From VXLM01 sp965242665 (GTDB lineage: Bacteria > Chloroflexota > Dehalococcoidia > Lucifugimonadales > VXLM01), in contig OZ251484.1 in the NCBI GenBank assembly GCA_965242665.1, positions 3,162,001-3,226,000 on the forward strand: DNA of 64,000 nt, read 5' to 3'. Below the pieces are notes generated by a model. It had not been told where the DNA came from. It was given only the letters and a program-made list of their open reading frames with translations, and searched no databases. A program made the translations under genes and the position numbers. Shown piece after piece: positions 16,101-24,946 of this stretch; position 1 is the first letter of the stretch, and every line of letters begins with the position of its first letter.

Positions 16101-18455
16101 CTACCCTCCGTTCTGTCCTTGATTGATTGCCTGCCAGACCTTCTCGGGCGTGAGCGGCATGTCGACGCTCGTGACTCCCAGCGGACGCAGCGCATCCATC
16201 GCCGCGTTGTAAACCGCCGCGGTCGATGCGATCGTTCCTGCCTCTCCGATGCCCTTGACTCCAAGCGGGTGATGCGGCGACTCCGTCGTGCTCGACAGCA
16301 CTTCGAGGTCGGGGAAGTTGTCCGCGCGCGGCATCGCGTAGTCCAGCAGCGACCCTGTGAGCAGCTGCCCGTCGTCGTCGTACACCGCGCCTTCCCAAAG
16401 CACCGGGCCGACTCCCTGCACCACGCCTCCATGGACTTGGCCTTCCACGATCATTGGGTTGATTTGCACCCCGCAATCGTCCAGAGCCACGTACCTCTTC
16501 AAGTCGATGCGGCCGGTCGCAGGGTCGACTTCCACGACTGCGATGTGGCTTCCGAATGGGTACGTGAAGTTCGGAGGGTCGTAGAACGCGCTGGCCTCGA
16601 GGCCGGGTTCCATCCCCTCCGGCATGTCCCACGCCACGTTCGCCATCAATGCGATGTCCTGAATGGTCTTGTGCTGGTCGGGAGAGCCTTTGACGAAGAA
16701 TCTGCCGTCCTCGTAGTCGATGTCCGCCGCGTCCGCCTCGAGCAAGTGCGCCGCGAGGGTCTTGGCCTTGTCTTTGATCTTCCTAGTGGCCACCGCCAAC
16801 GCCGCCCCGGATACTGCCGTCGTTCGGCTCCCGTACGTTCCCCATCCCATCGGCGTAGTGTCCGTGTCTCCGTGCAGCACCTCCACGTCATCTACTTGGA
16901 CACCGAGCTCCTCCGCCACGATCTGAGAGAACGTCGTCTCTTCCCCCTGTCCGTGCGGGGAGGATCCGATCATTACGTTGACTTTGCCGGTCGGGTGGAA
17001 CCGCACGATGGCGCTTTCCCATAGGCCGCCTTGGAACCCCACGGCTCCCGCTACTTGCGACGGGCCTAATCCGCATATCTCGACATACGAACAGATTCCA
17101 ATGCCCATGTGCTTTCCTTCTTGCCGCATCGACTTCTGCTTGTCGCGCAAGGCGTCGTAGCCGATGTGATCGGCCGCCTTGCCGAGGGCCGCCGCGTAAT
17201 CGCCGCTGTCGTAGACGATGCCCGTCACTACGTCGTGGTTCTCTTGGAACGTGTCGATCAAGTTGCGGCGGCGCACCTCCAGGGGATCGATTCCCGTCTC
17301 CGCGGCTACCAGATCGACTAGACGTTCGACGATCGTGGTAGCTTCCGGACGGCCTGCCCCCCGGTATGCGTCGACCGGTGTCGCATTGGTGAACACACCG
17401 TACACGTCGCCGTGCACTGCCGGGATGTCGTATGCCCCGGAGTACATCAGGCCGTGCAGGATCGTTGGGATGCCGGGCGCCGCCGTCGACAGGTATCCTC
17501 CCAGTCCGGCGTAGACCGTTGTGTGGATGCCAAGGATCTCGCCGTCCTTCGTGGCCGCCATCTCCACCTCTTCCACGTGATCCCGGCCGTGTATCGTTGC
17601 CTGATAGTTCTCGCTGCGCGTCTCCGTCCACTTTATGGGAATGCCCAGCTGCATCGCACAGAACGCCGTGATGGCCTCGTCTGCGTAGTACGGTATCTTG
17701 CTTCCGAACCCGCCGCCAACCTCCGGCGCGATCACTCGGATCTTGTGCTCTCCGACCCCCGTAACGACCGAGGTGAGGAACCTTGCTATGTGCGGGTTTT
17801 GCGTTGTCGACCAGAGCGTGAGGTCGCCCGTCGCCGCTACCCATTGCGCTATCGCGGAGCGCGGCTCCATCGCGTTCGGAATGAGGCGTTGCAGGTTGAT
17901 CGTGTCCCTCACGACCACATCTGCCTTGTCGAATGCCTCATTGATCTCTCCTCCTGCGACAGTCCAATGGAAGGCGATGTTGGACGGCACGTCTTCATGT
18001 ATTTGCGGCGCGTCGTCTTGGGCCGCCGACTTCGGGTTGATGGTCGCGTCGAGCGGTTCGAATTCCACATCGATGCAGGCGAGAGCGTCCTCGGCTTGGT
18101 ACCTGCTCTCCGCTACTACTACCGCCACTGCGTCCCCCGCGTACCGCACTTTGTCTTTGGCGATTGCGGGATGGTCTGGCATCTTCAGATCCGAGTCCGG
18201 GATATGCCATGCGCACGGGATCGGGTTGAGGCGGTCCTCGATGTCCTTCCCTGTGAAGACTGCCAGAACGCCCGGCTGCCCCTCGGCGGCGGATGTGTCG
18301 ATGCTCTTGATATTCGCGTGTGCGAACGGGCTGCGCAGGATCGCTGCGTGCGCCATGCCTGGCAGCTTGATGTCGTCCGTATACGAGGCGCGGCCTGTGA
18401 TCAGCCGCGGATCCTCTCGGCGACGAATGCCGGAACTGAATACTCGTGTCGTCAT
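16101..18455 (-). CDS. coxL: molybdenum hydroxylase large subunit, form II CoxL-like
   Basis: A 784-residue molybdopterin-cytosine-dinucleotide subunit of the xanthine oxidase/CO dehydrogenase family. The active-site loop reads AYRGAGR (about residue 360), which marks form II (putative) CoxL; true aerobic CO dehydrogenases carry AYXCSFR with a cysteine. The catalytic glutamate motif GIGEAGT is near the C-terminus. GGGAGG precedes ATG 18455. The enzyme may oxidise a purine, aldehyde, nicotinate-like or other N-heterocyclic substrate rather than CO; the sequence alone does not decide. It forms the cox S-L-M enzyme with its neighbours. Confidence 0.9.
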   Translation of the reverse strand: MTTRVFSSGIRRREDPRLITGRASYTDDIKLPGMAHAAILRSPFAHANIKSIDTSAAEGQPGVLAVFTGKDIEDRLNPIPCAWHIPDSDLKMPDHPAIAKDKVRYAGDAVAVVVAESRYQAEDALACIDVEFEPLDATINPKSAAQDDAPQIHEDVPSNIAFHWTVAGGEINEAFDKADVVVRDTINLQRLIPNAMEPRSAIAQWVAATGDLTLWSTTQNPHIARFLTSVVTGVGEHKIRVIAPEVGGGFGSKIPYYADEAITAFCAMQLGIPIKWTETRSENYQATIHGRDHVEEVEMAATKDGEILGIHTTVYAGLGGYLSTAAPGIPTILHGLMYSGAYDIPAVHGDVYGVFTNATPVDAYRGAGRPEATTIVERLVDLVAAETGIDPLEVRRRNLIDTFQENHDVVTGIVYDSGDYAAALGKAADHIGYDALRDKQKSMRQEGKHMGIGICSYVEICGLGPSQVAGAVGFQGGLWESAIVRFHPTGKVNVMIGSSPHGQGEETTFSQIVAEELGVQVDDVEVLHGDTDTTPMGWGTYGSRTTAVSGAALAVATRKIKDKAKTLAAHLLEADAADIDYEDGRFFVKGSPDQHKTIQDIALMANVAWDMPEGMEPGLEASAFYDPPNFTYPFGSHIAVVEVDPATGRIDLKRYVALDDCGVQINPMIVEGQVHGGVVQGVGPVLWEGAVYDDDGQLLTGSLLDYAMPRADNFPDLEVLSSTTESPHHPLGVKGIGEAGTIASTAAVYNAAMDALRPLGVTSVDMPLTPEKVWQAINQGQNGG

Positions 18456-18458
18456 GTT

Positions 18459-18929
18459 CTAACCTCCCATCGTCTGCGCGGCTTCTTCTACAGCCAGCAC
18501 GATGTTCTGATATCCAGTACACCGGCAAATGTTGCCCTCCAGACCTTCCCGAATTTCCTCGCGGGTGGGGTCGGGATTCGTTCGGAGCAACTCGTTCGCC
18601 GCCATGATCATCCCAGGAGTACAGAACCCGCACTGCAAGCCGTGCTTGTTCCAGAATGCTTCTTGCAGAGGATGCAAGTCGACGCCGTCGGACAGACCCT
18701 CGATCGTCGTGATCGCCGAGCCGTCCGCCTGGACGGTCAACACCGTACACGACTTCACGCTCATCCCGTCCATCGTGACAGTACACGAGCCACATTGGCT
18801 CGTGTCGCATCCGACCTTCGTGCCGGTGAGCGCCGCGCTCTCGCGGATGAAGTGCACCAGCAACTGCCGCGGCTCGACCTCATCGCTGAAGCAGCGCCCA
18901 TTGATCGTTATGTCGACTGGGATTTTCAC
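18459..18929 (-). CDS. coxS: molybdenum hydroxylase iron-sulfur subunit (CoxS-like)
   Basis: A 156-residue protein with two 2Fe-2S domains: a plant-ferredoxin type site CDTSQCGSC and a four-helix domain with CGFCTPGM and CRCTGY. The GTG start follows AGGAGGTGA. First gene of the cluster, 3 bp before coxL, and it relays electrons from the molybdenum site to the FAD subunit. Confidence 0.93.
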   Translation of the reverse strand: MKIPVDITINGRCFSDEVEPRQLLVHFIRESAALTGTKVGCDTSQCGSCTVTMDGMSVKSCTVLTVQADGSAITTIEGLSDGVDLHPLQEAFWNKHGLQCGFCTPGMIMAANELLRTNPDPTREEIREGLEGNICRCTGYQNIVLAVEEAAQTMGG

Positions 18930-19031
18930 GATTCACCTCCTAGCAACAAAGTGTTCGAGCTGTGCGGGGCGGCTCGATCTCGGCCTGTCTCGTCGAACCA
19001 GAACGCTGCCGCACCGTCCCAACTCGTTGCA

Positions 19032-19060
19032 AGGGTATTCGACTAAGATCGTTCTGTCAA
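19032..19060 (-). promoter_or_regulatory. candidate promoter of the cox cluster
   Basis: Minus strand TTGACA (19060-19055), 17-bp spacer, TACCCT (19037-19032), about 100 bp upstream of coxS. The -10 box is weak. The rest of the divergent 18930-19337 region holds the opposing promoter at 19224-19252 and nothing else that I recognise. Confidence 0.4.
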
Positions 19061-19223
19061 TCATGTTTGCAAGGAATCTTCGATTTGGTAGGTGAGCCAT
19101 CCAAAACTGCGCTCATCAGGTGTGGGCTACCCCCACCGCGGCGGATTGGACGTATCGCTTGAAGTTGCCGTCACTCGGTCCGTCACTCCAAAAAACGAAA
19201 ATGAACCCATTTGTCTCAGAAGA

Positions 19224-19252
19224 TTGACATCTCTACCATAACAAAATATAGT
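19224..19252 (+). promoter_or_regulatory. strong sigma70-type promoter
   Basis: TTGACA (19224-19229), a 17-bp AT-rich spacer, TATAGT (19247-19252). It would give a leader of about 80 nt to the ATG at 19338. Confidence 0.7.
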
Positions 19253-19337
19253 TCCCATTGGAACCATAGGTTTGGAGGCTGCCCCAACCCTTCGGAACTT
19301 AGGAGTTGCACAAGTTCACAATGGAGGCGCTTGCCCC

Positions 19338-21146
19338 ATGCTTCCCTCTGTTGGCCGCGCCCTTCGCCAGCTTGGTCGTGCAACCAGGCCGTGGATGCTC
19401 CACTGGCCGGCGGATCTCAGTCCGCTTGCGTGGAGACTAGAAAGTCGGCTGTGGGCAGCAGTACTGCTGCCCACAGCCATCGCAACGCTTGCCGTGGGTG
19501 CGGCCTGCGCCGCAGACAGCGCCGACCCCCAAGACAGAATCGTCGAGTCCCACATCAAGCTACTGAGACGCCAGACGGTCAGCTATACGCGGGAGCAGGT
19601 CGACCTACTATACGGGAAGGTCTCCGAGGTTCGAACTCGAACGAGCTTGCCGCGCAACATTACCTTCTTTGCAGAACAAGACGATTATCCTCCCAGCCTC
19701 CTCTTGGACGAAGATGTCTATGTCCTGAACGGATCGTCGTGGCAGTACGTTGCGAAGGCCACGCTGCCCGTGTATGGATTCGGTTGGCTCATGCCGATCG
19801 CGGAGTGGGACTACGATGTCAAGCGTATGGGAAACGATACGCTCGACGGGAAGACGATCGAACGCTTCCGGGGCGTTACCCAATGGGAAGGGTTCCGGGT
19901 GCGGGGGTTTCAAGAGTTCGTGGCGTCGATCTGGAAGGACGATGGGGAATTGTCCTCCATCGAGTGGGTGTCCATCGTCACGCACGGCTTCGGTTCGCTC
20001 GATGAGTTTAGACGGAATTCCTGCGCGGGCACCGGTCGGCGTGTCGTCATTCAGGAGGAGTTCGTAGAAGACGATTACTTCGAGTATGCGCGGGAGCAGT
20101 TGGCCGACTCGGGGCCGTTGGCTGCGACGTGTGTAGATCCCCGCGGCAACGCCGTTAGTGAGTGGACGACGCTAAGCGCAATCCGAACCGTATACACCAT
20201 CACAGGCTACGACGAACCGCTCGATACTCCCATTCCTCTCCCTCCGAAAGGGTACCAAGTGCCCGCGGACGACCCGCCAGACCGGTCACTCGCCCCCGCT
20301 CCGCCCCTGCCCAGCGGAGGAGATGGTCCAGTGGCAATTCCAGACGAGACCGCTCGCGCGCGGATCGTGCAAATGGTAGACACCTTGATGCGTCAACGCA
20401 CGGTGCATTTCGCCAAGGAGCAGTTTGGCGGCAGCCCGGGAACGTTCTTATACCCGGTGGACGACGGTACGTTCCGCTATGCGGTGGATATCCATGACTG
20501 GACGTATCTCGTGGAACGCGAGTTGTCCCATGTCGGGGTATATCTCGAGAAGGAGCTCTTTGTCGGCGGGAAGAGGTTCGTGCAAATGTCCAATCGACCC
20601 GGAAAATGGATGCCGGGCGGTCCGGCTCATGTACAACAGGAGGAGATCGAGCTTCAAGTCCTCTCGCCAATTCTCGCCTTGAAGGAGTTGCCGCACGACG
20701 CGGCAAGGTTGGAAGACGCGAACATGAACGGCGCATCCGTCGAGCGCTATCTTGTGCAGGGAGAACACTGGTCGCCGCTTGGAGGCATCTTCTCGCGCTA
20801 CGAGATTTGGGTCGACGGGAGCACCGGACTCCCGCTGAAGATCGACTTGTTCTCCCAAGAAGTAGTGACTCCACCCTTTACAGTAGAAGGGTTCGAGCGG
20901 CTGTTCTGTAGTATGCCGGGGCAGAGTCTGCAAACTGTGCATGAAGCGCCGCCGGACACCGACCCGCTCCTGTCTCCGATCCCGTCATCGCAGCCTTACG
21001 AGGCCGCGTGCATCCGCGACGAGACAGGTGAGGAGATCGCGCGCTGGCGATTCATCACGAAGCGGGGCAATGCCTCGCGTCAGGTATTTACCTTCACTGC
21101 CTTCAACGAGCCTGTACCCATCCCTCATTCCCTGCCCGAACTGTAG
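19338..21146 (+). CDS. exported protein with two tandem copies of an unrecognised domain
   Basis: A 602-residue protein from ATG 19338, chosen for GGAGG at 19322-19326; an in-frame upstream start at 19272 has no such site. A hydrophobic stretch (residues about 40-58, LWAAVLLPTAIATLAVGAACA) looks like a late signal peptide or membrane anchor; the C could be a lipobox cysteine. The body holds two similar halves of about 250 residues joined by a Pro-rich linker. Each starts with RIV followed by a RQxTVxxxxEQ segment and ends with a TVYTITGYDEPLDTPIP or QVFTFTAFNEPVPIP strand. The pattern loosely recalls LolA/LppX-type lipid-binding folds, but I do not recognise the family. Confidence 0.7.
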   Translation: MLPSVGRALRQLGRATRPWMLHWPADLSPLAWRLESRLWAAVLLPTAIATLAVGAACAADSADPQDRIVESHIKLLRRQTVSYTREQVDLLYGKVSEVRTRTSLPRNITFFAEQDDYPPSLLLDEDVYVLNGSSWQYVAKATLPVYGFGWLMPIAEWDYDVKRMGNDTLDGKTIERFRGVTQWEGFRVRGFQEFVASIWKDDGELSSIEWVSIVTHGFGSLDEFRRNSCAGTGRRVVIQEEFVEDDYFEYAREQLADSGPLAATCVDPRGNAVSEWTTLSAIRTVYTITGYDEPLDTPIPLPPKGYQVPADDPPDRSLAPAPPLPSGGDGPVAIPDETARARIVQMVDTLMRQRTVHFAKEQFGGSPGTFLYPVDDGTFRYAVDIHDWTYLVERELSHVGVYLEKELFVGGKRFVQMSNRPGKWMPGGPAHVQQEEIELQVLSPILALKELPHDAARLEDANMNGASVERYLVQGEHWSPLGGIFSRYEIWVDGSTGLPLKIDLFSQEVVTPPFTVEGFERLFCSMPGQSLQTVHEAPPDTDPLLSPIPSSQPYEAACIRDETGEEIARWRFITKRGNASRQVFTFTAFNEPVPIPHSLPEL

Positions 21147-21315
21147 GTTGAATGTCAATCGGCCAGGCTGTGCAAACCGAGCATTAGGGTAGGGGGCCGA
21201 TCCCCATGCGCTTCACCCATCATAGCCAAAATCCGAAGAATCCGTTGAATTCCCGTTCGCCCATCCCACGGAGGGCCGGCGCATCTGCCGCCTGCGCCAG
21301 TCTCTGAAAACATGC

Positions 21316-21344
21316 TTGACAGATGGCGGCGTCTCTCATATAGT
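21316..21344 (+). promoter_or_regulatory. strong sigma70-type promoter
   Basis: TTGACA (21316-21321), 17-bp spacer, TATAGT (21339-21344), about 75 bp before the VOC gene at 21419. Confidence 0.7.
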
Positions 21345-21418
21345 ACTTCCGCGCTCTTCTTACTAGAGTTGAGGAAAATATCAAGAATGTTCCAATACAA
21401 TGCTAGGCAAGGAGTCCA

Positions 21419-21886
21419 ATGGCCAAGCTGAAGCACATAGCGATCTCAAGTCAGGATCCGGAAAAGACCGCCGAGTTCTACCAGTCGGTATTCGATCTCA
21501 AGCTGGTAGGGAAGGTCGATGGAGAAAACGCGGAGGGCGTCTACCTGAGTGATGGGAACGTCAACATTGCGGTTTTGAAGTTCAAGAACGAGATAATCGC
21601 CGGCTCCGAGTTTGGTGTGGAGTACAGCGGGCTTCACCACATTGGGTTTCAAGTGGACGATCTGTCGGACGCGGACACTCGCTTGCGCGCCGCCGATATG
21701 GAGCCTCGTTCTGACGTCAACTCTATGCGAAAATCCGAAATGGGCAACGGACACGGAGGGATGAACGTTGCGCTCAACTACGCCGGTCCAGACGGCGTGA
21801 TGATCGACATCTCTCAGATCGGCTGGGTTGGCGCCGGCGGGAAGAAGAAGGACAAGAACGGGCAGCAGGACACGGAGGATGAGTGA
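21419..21886 (+). CDS. VOC family (glyoxalase-like) protein
   Basis: A 155-residue protein starting MAKLKHIAISSQDPEKTAEFYQSVF, the usual opening of glyoxalase/dioxygenase-fold enzymes. HHIGFQVDDL provides a metal-site histidine and DGVMIDISQIGW ends the domain. The last 20 residues are a charged Lys/Asp/Glu tail. AAGGAG precedes the ATG. It has its own strong promoter and no operon partner. Substrate unknown. Confidence 0.8.
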   Translation: MAKLKHIAISSQDPEKTAEFYQSVFDLKLVGKVDGENAEGVYLSDGNVNIAVLKFKNEIIAGSEFGVEYSGLHHIGFQVDDLSDADTRLRAADMEPRSDVNSMRKSEMGNGHGGMNVALNYAGPDGVMIDISQIGWVGAGGKKKDKNGQQDTEDE

Positions 21887-22056
21887 GCCCGGCGCTGCCT
21901 TCCACTGACCGCACTGCAAAGATCGAGTGACTCGGAGGAAGCGATCCCCGTCGTTCCGATCTCATCTACTCACGTAGGGGAAAGCGGACGAAGCGCATCG
22001 ATATCCCCCGCGGCTTTCACAGGAATGGGCGAACGGGTAGGGCGCGTCGCGAAGCG

Positions 22057-24333
22057 TTATCCTTCCCCGTGCAGCAAGTTCAAAGCCGATCCGGCTTTGA
22101 ACCATGCGACCTGCGATTCGGCGAACGAATGATTGAGCTGCAGCGAATCCTCGGTTCCGTCCGCGTGCTTGACGATGCAGACAACAGGGCGGTTTTCTTC
22201 CAACTTGTCCAAGTCGATGAGGCTGATGCGGTCGTCCTCCCTGATGCGGTCGTAGTCGGCCGGATCCTGGAACGTCAGCGGCAGTAGTCCCTGCTTCTTC
22301 AGATTCGTCTCGTGAATCCGCGCGAAGCTTCGGGCGATGACCGCCGCCCCGCCGAGAAGCCTGGGAGACAGCGCGGCGTGTTCTCGACTGCTGCCCTCTC
22401 CGTAGTTCGAGTCACCCACGACGACCCAACGGAGCCCTTTGCCCCGGTAGAACTTCGCTATTTCGGCGATCGGCCTCTCAGTTTCGCCCGTGATGACGTT
22501 CTTTCCTCTTCCCGCCGTTCCCGTGAAGGCATTCACTGCCCCCATGAACATGTTCTCGGAGAACTTGCTCAGATGGCCGCGGTACCGCAGCCATGGACCC
22601 GCCGGAGAGATGTGGTCGGTCGTCGTCTTGCCCTCGGTCTTCATCAAGAGCGGCAGGTCGATGTAGTCGTTCCCGTCCCAAGGCTCCCAAGGTTGGAGCA
22701 GCTCGATACGCTCGCTGTTCGGGTCGACCTCTATCTCGACTTGACTCGCGTCGTCTGGCGGGGCAAAGTATGCCGGACTTCCCTTGTCGAAGCCGGCAAT
22801 CGGAATCTCAGGCGCCTCTTTAGGCGGTTCCAGCTGGAACGCCTCTCCATTCTCTCCGATCAACTCATCCGCGAGTGGATTGAACGACAGCCTCCCTGAT
22901 AGTGCGAACGCGGTGACAATCTCCGGGCTGGCAATGAAGTTCATCGTTTCCGAGCGCCCATCGTTTCGACGCGGGAAGTTGCGGTTGTAGGAAGTCACGA
23001 TGGTGTTTGGGACACCGTCCAGCGCCTTCTCCCGCTTCCATTGACCAATGCACGGGCCGCAGGCGTTCGCCAGGACTGTGCTGTCGATAGCCTTGAGCGA
23101 CCCCATCTGTCCGTCTCTCTCGATGGTCGCGCGCACCTGCTCGGATCCTGGAGTTACCATGAAGTCGACCGCCGTCTTCACTCCGCGGCAGCGCGCTTGC
23201 TCCGCAACGTCTGCCGCGCGGCTCATGTCCTCGTAGGAAGAGTTGGTGCAGCTTCCAATCAAGGCCGTGTCTATCTCGTCGATGAACCCGTTGGACTCGT
23301 CCAGAACCTCTGAAGCCAGCGCGGAGATCGGCCTAGCCCTGTCGGGGGAGTGCGGTCCAACGACGTGCGGCTCCAACGTAGATAGGTCGATCTCGACTAC
23401 ATGGTCGTAGTGCTTGTGGGGTTCCGCTTCGACTTCGGCGTCGAGCGTCAGCAGGTCGCGGTTTTCTTCCGCGAGACGCCCGACGGCGGCCCTGCCGGTC
23501 GCGTTCAAGTACCTCGTCATGCGTCCGTCATGCGAGAAGATGGAAGTCGTTGCGCCGATCTCCGCGCCCATATTGGTGATCGTGGCCTTCCCTGTGCAGC
23601 TGATCGACCTTGCGCCCGGACCGAAGTACTCCAAGATTGCATTCGTCCCGCCCGATACGGTCAACTCGCCAGCGACTCTCAAGATCACGTCCTTCGGAGC
23701 CGTCCACCCGTTCTTCTCGCCAGTCAAGCGAATGCCGATGTGACGAGGGTAGAGCACTTCCCAAGGCAGGCCGGCCATAACCTCGACTGCGTCCGCGCCC
23801 CCGACTCCGGCCGCGCATGCCCCCAGCCCCCCTGCATTCGGAGTGTGCGAGTCCGTTCCTATGATGAGAGCCCCGGGATAAGCGTAGTTCTCCAAGACGA
23901 CTTGATGGATGATCCCAGCCCCTGGGCCCCAAAATCCCGCGCCGTATTTCGCGGCGGCGTTCTTCAAGAATTCGTAAACCTCCTTGTTCTCCTCGATCGA
24001 CTGAAGCAAGTCGACCTCTCCTTCCACCCGCGCCTGGATGAGGTGGTCGCAGTGCACGGTTGTCGGAACGGCCACGCGCTCTCGCCTCGTCTGCATGAAG
24101 TTGAGCATGACCGTTTGTCCTAGTACATCTTGCAGCGCTACCCGGTCGGGGTTGAGGGACAATTGGCTTTCCCCAGGTTCGAGCTGTTGGCGTTCGGGGT
24201 CTGCGAGATGTCCGAGGAGGATCTTGTCCGCCAACGTCAGCGGGCGTCCGATCCGCGTCCGAACGGACTCGATATTCTTTCGCATTGCGGCGTAGGTGCG
24301 TGCAACCATCTGCGGCGTAGACTCGATCTGCAT
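22057..24333 (-). CDS. acnA: aconitate hydratase
   Basis: Converts citrate to isocitrate in the TCA cycle. The 758-residue enzyme has the cluster cysteines in GSCTNSSYED and ANACGPCIGQW, the substrate region GTDSHTPNAGGLG, and the swivel-domain VVVGDSNYGEGSSREHAAL near the C-terminus. The size and pattern fit the mitochondrial-like aconitase. ATG 24333 is chosen for AAGGAGG just upstream; the in-frame extension to 24423 lacks such support. It lies 130 bp downstream of the ferredoxin gene and may be co-transcribed with it. Confidence 0.93.
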   Translation of the reverse strand: MQIESTPQMVARTYAAMRKNIESVRTRIGRPLTLADKILLGHLADPERQQLEPGESQLSLNPDRVALQDVLGQTVMLNFMQTRRERVAVPTTVHCDHLIQARVEGEVDLLQSIEENKEVYEFLKNAAAKYGAGFWGPGAGIIHQVVLENYAYPGALIIGTDSHTPNAGGLGACAAGVGGADAVEVMAGLPWEVLYPRHIGIRLTGEKNGWTAPKDVILRVAGELTVSGGTNAILEYFGPGARSISCTGKATITNMGAEIGATTSIFSHDGRMTRYLNATGRAAVGRLAEENRDLLTLDAEVEAEPHKHYDHVVEIDLSTLEPHVVGPHSPDRARPISALASEVLDESNGFIDEIDTALIGSCTNSSYEDMSRAADVAEQARCRGVKTAVDFMVTPGSEQVRATIERDGQMGSLKAIDSTVLANACGPCIGQWKREKALDGVPNTIVTSYNRNFPRRNDGRSETMNFIASPEIVTAFALSGRLSFNPLADELIGENGEAFQLEPPKEAPEIPIAGFDKGSPAYFAPPDDASQVEIEVDPNSERIELLQPWEPWDGNDYIDLPLLMKTEGKTTTDHISPAGPWLRYRGHLSKFSENMFMGAVNAFTGTAGRGKNVITGETERPIAEIAKFYRGKGLRWVVVGDSNYGEGSSREHAALSPRLLGGAAVIARSFARIHETNLKKQGLLPLTFQDPADYDRIREDDRISLIDLDKLEENRPVVCIVKHADGTEDSLQLNHSFAESQVAWFKAGSALNLLHGEG

Positions 24334-24465
24334 GAACGCGCCTCCTTGTCTCAGTAGATGGGGGATGGGGGTTGACTCTGCTATCGTCGCAGAGAGTGAA
24401 TCATAAGACGAAGAGAGACCCAAGAGCAGACCGCTCCAGGGCCTCTAGGGTATCCATGCCGCGGG

Positions 24466-24714
24466 CTACCGCGACTGGCCGAAGTACTCGTAGTTCAAGT
24501 CGATGTAGCTGTCCCACTCCGTCGGGGTATCTTCCTCCGCGAAGATGGCGACCACAGGGCATACCGGCTCGCACGCCGCGCAGTCGATGCACTCCTCAGG
24601 GCTGATGAGCAGCATGTTGCGGTCCTCGGCCTCGTAGATGCAGTCCACCGGACAGACGTCCACGCAGGCCGCGTCCTTGACACCCACGCACGGCTCCGCA
24701 ATTACATATGTCAT
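24466..24714 (-). CDS. fdxA: seven-iron type ferredoxin
   Basis: An 82-residue ferredoxin with C-x6-C-x3-CP and C-x2-C-x2-C-x3-CP patterns. The first half has CVGVKDAACVDVCPVDCI, in which the spacing fits a 3Fe-4S plus 4Fe-4S (7Fe) protein as in actinobacterial FdxA; the second has CIDCAACEPVCP. AGGAGG precedes the ATG. It is a soluble one-electron carrier; the partner enzyme is not evident from context. Confidence 0.9.
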   Translation of the reverse strand: MTYVIAEPCVGVKDAACVDVCPVDCIYEAEDRNMLLISPEECIDCAACEPVCPVVAIFAEEDTPTEWDSYIDLNYEYFGQSR

Positions 24715-24771
24715 CCAGCAACCTCCTGATCGATGAGACGAATTAGTTTGGCCTACTTTCAGCCTACAACA

Positions 24772-24799
24772 ATTATATCATGCCCCCAAGGGCTTTCAA
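24772..24799 (-). promoter_or_regulatory. promoter of the ferredoxin gene
   Basis: Minus strand TTGAAA (24799-24794), 16-bp spacer, perfect TATAAT (24777-24772), about 55 bp before the ferredoxin ATG. Confidence 0.65.
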
Positions 24800-24906
24800 G
24801 CATTGGATCCGTTTGGTTCCGTTCGATTGACGGTTAGGGGAGGGCAATTTCGAGCGGTACGTCGAAATTCACTGCGGCCTGGGCGCAATCTGTGCAGAGG
24901 GAAGGG

Positions 24907-24930
24907 ATTCCCGCCTTCGCGGGAATGACG
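24907..24930. repeat. 24-bp palindromic repeat, family A copy
   Basis: ATTCCCGCCTTCGCGGGAAT palindrome with GACG edge, 16 bp after the stop of the large FG-GAP gene, where its hairpin could act as an mRNA 3' stabiliser or weak terminator. Confidence 0.85.
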
Positions 24931-24946
24931 TCAGGGGTGCGCGAAC

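Noticed and set aside
17412..19046. 544-residue open frame on the plus strand opposite coxL and coxS
   Set aside because: Shadow of the real genes: high-GC codon bias leaves the opposite strand open. No ribosome-binding site or recognisable domain.
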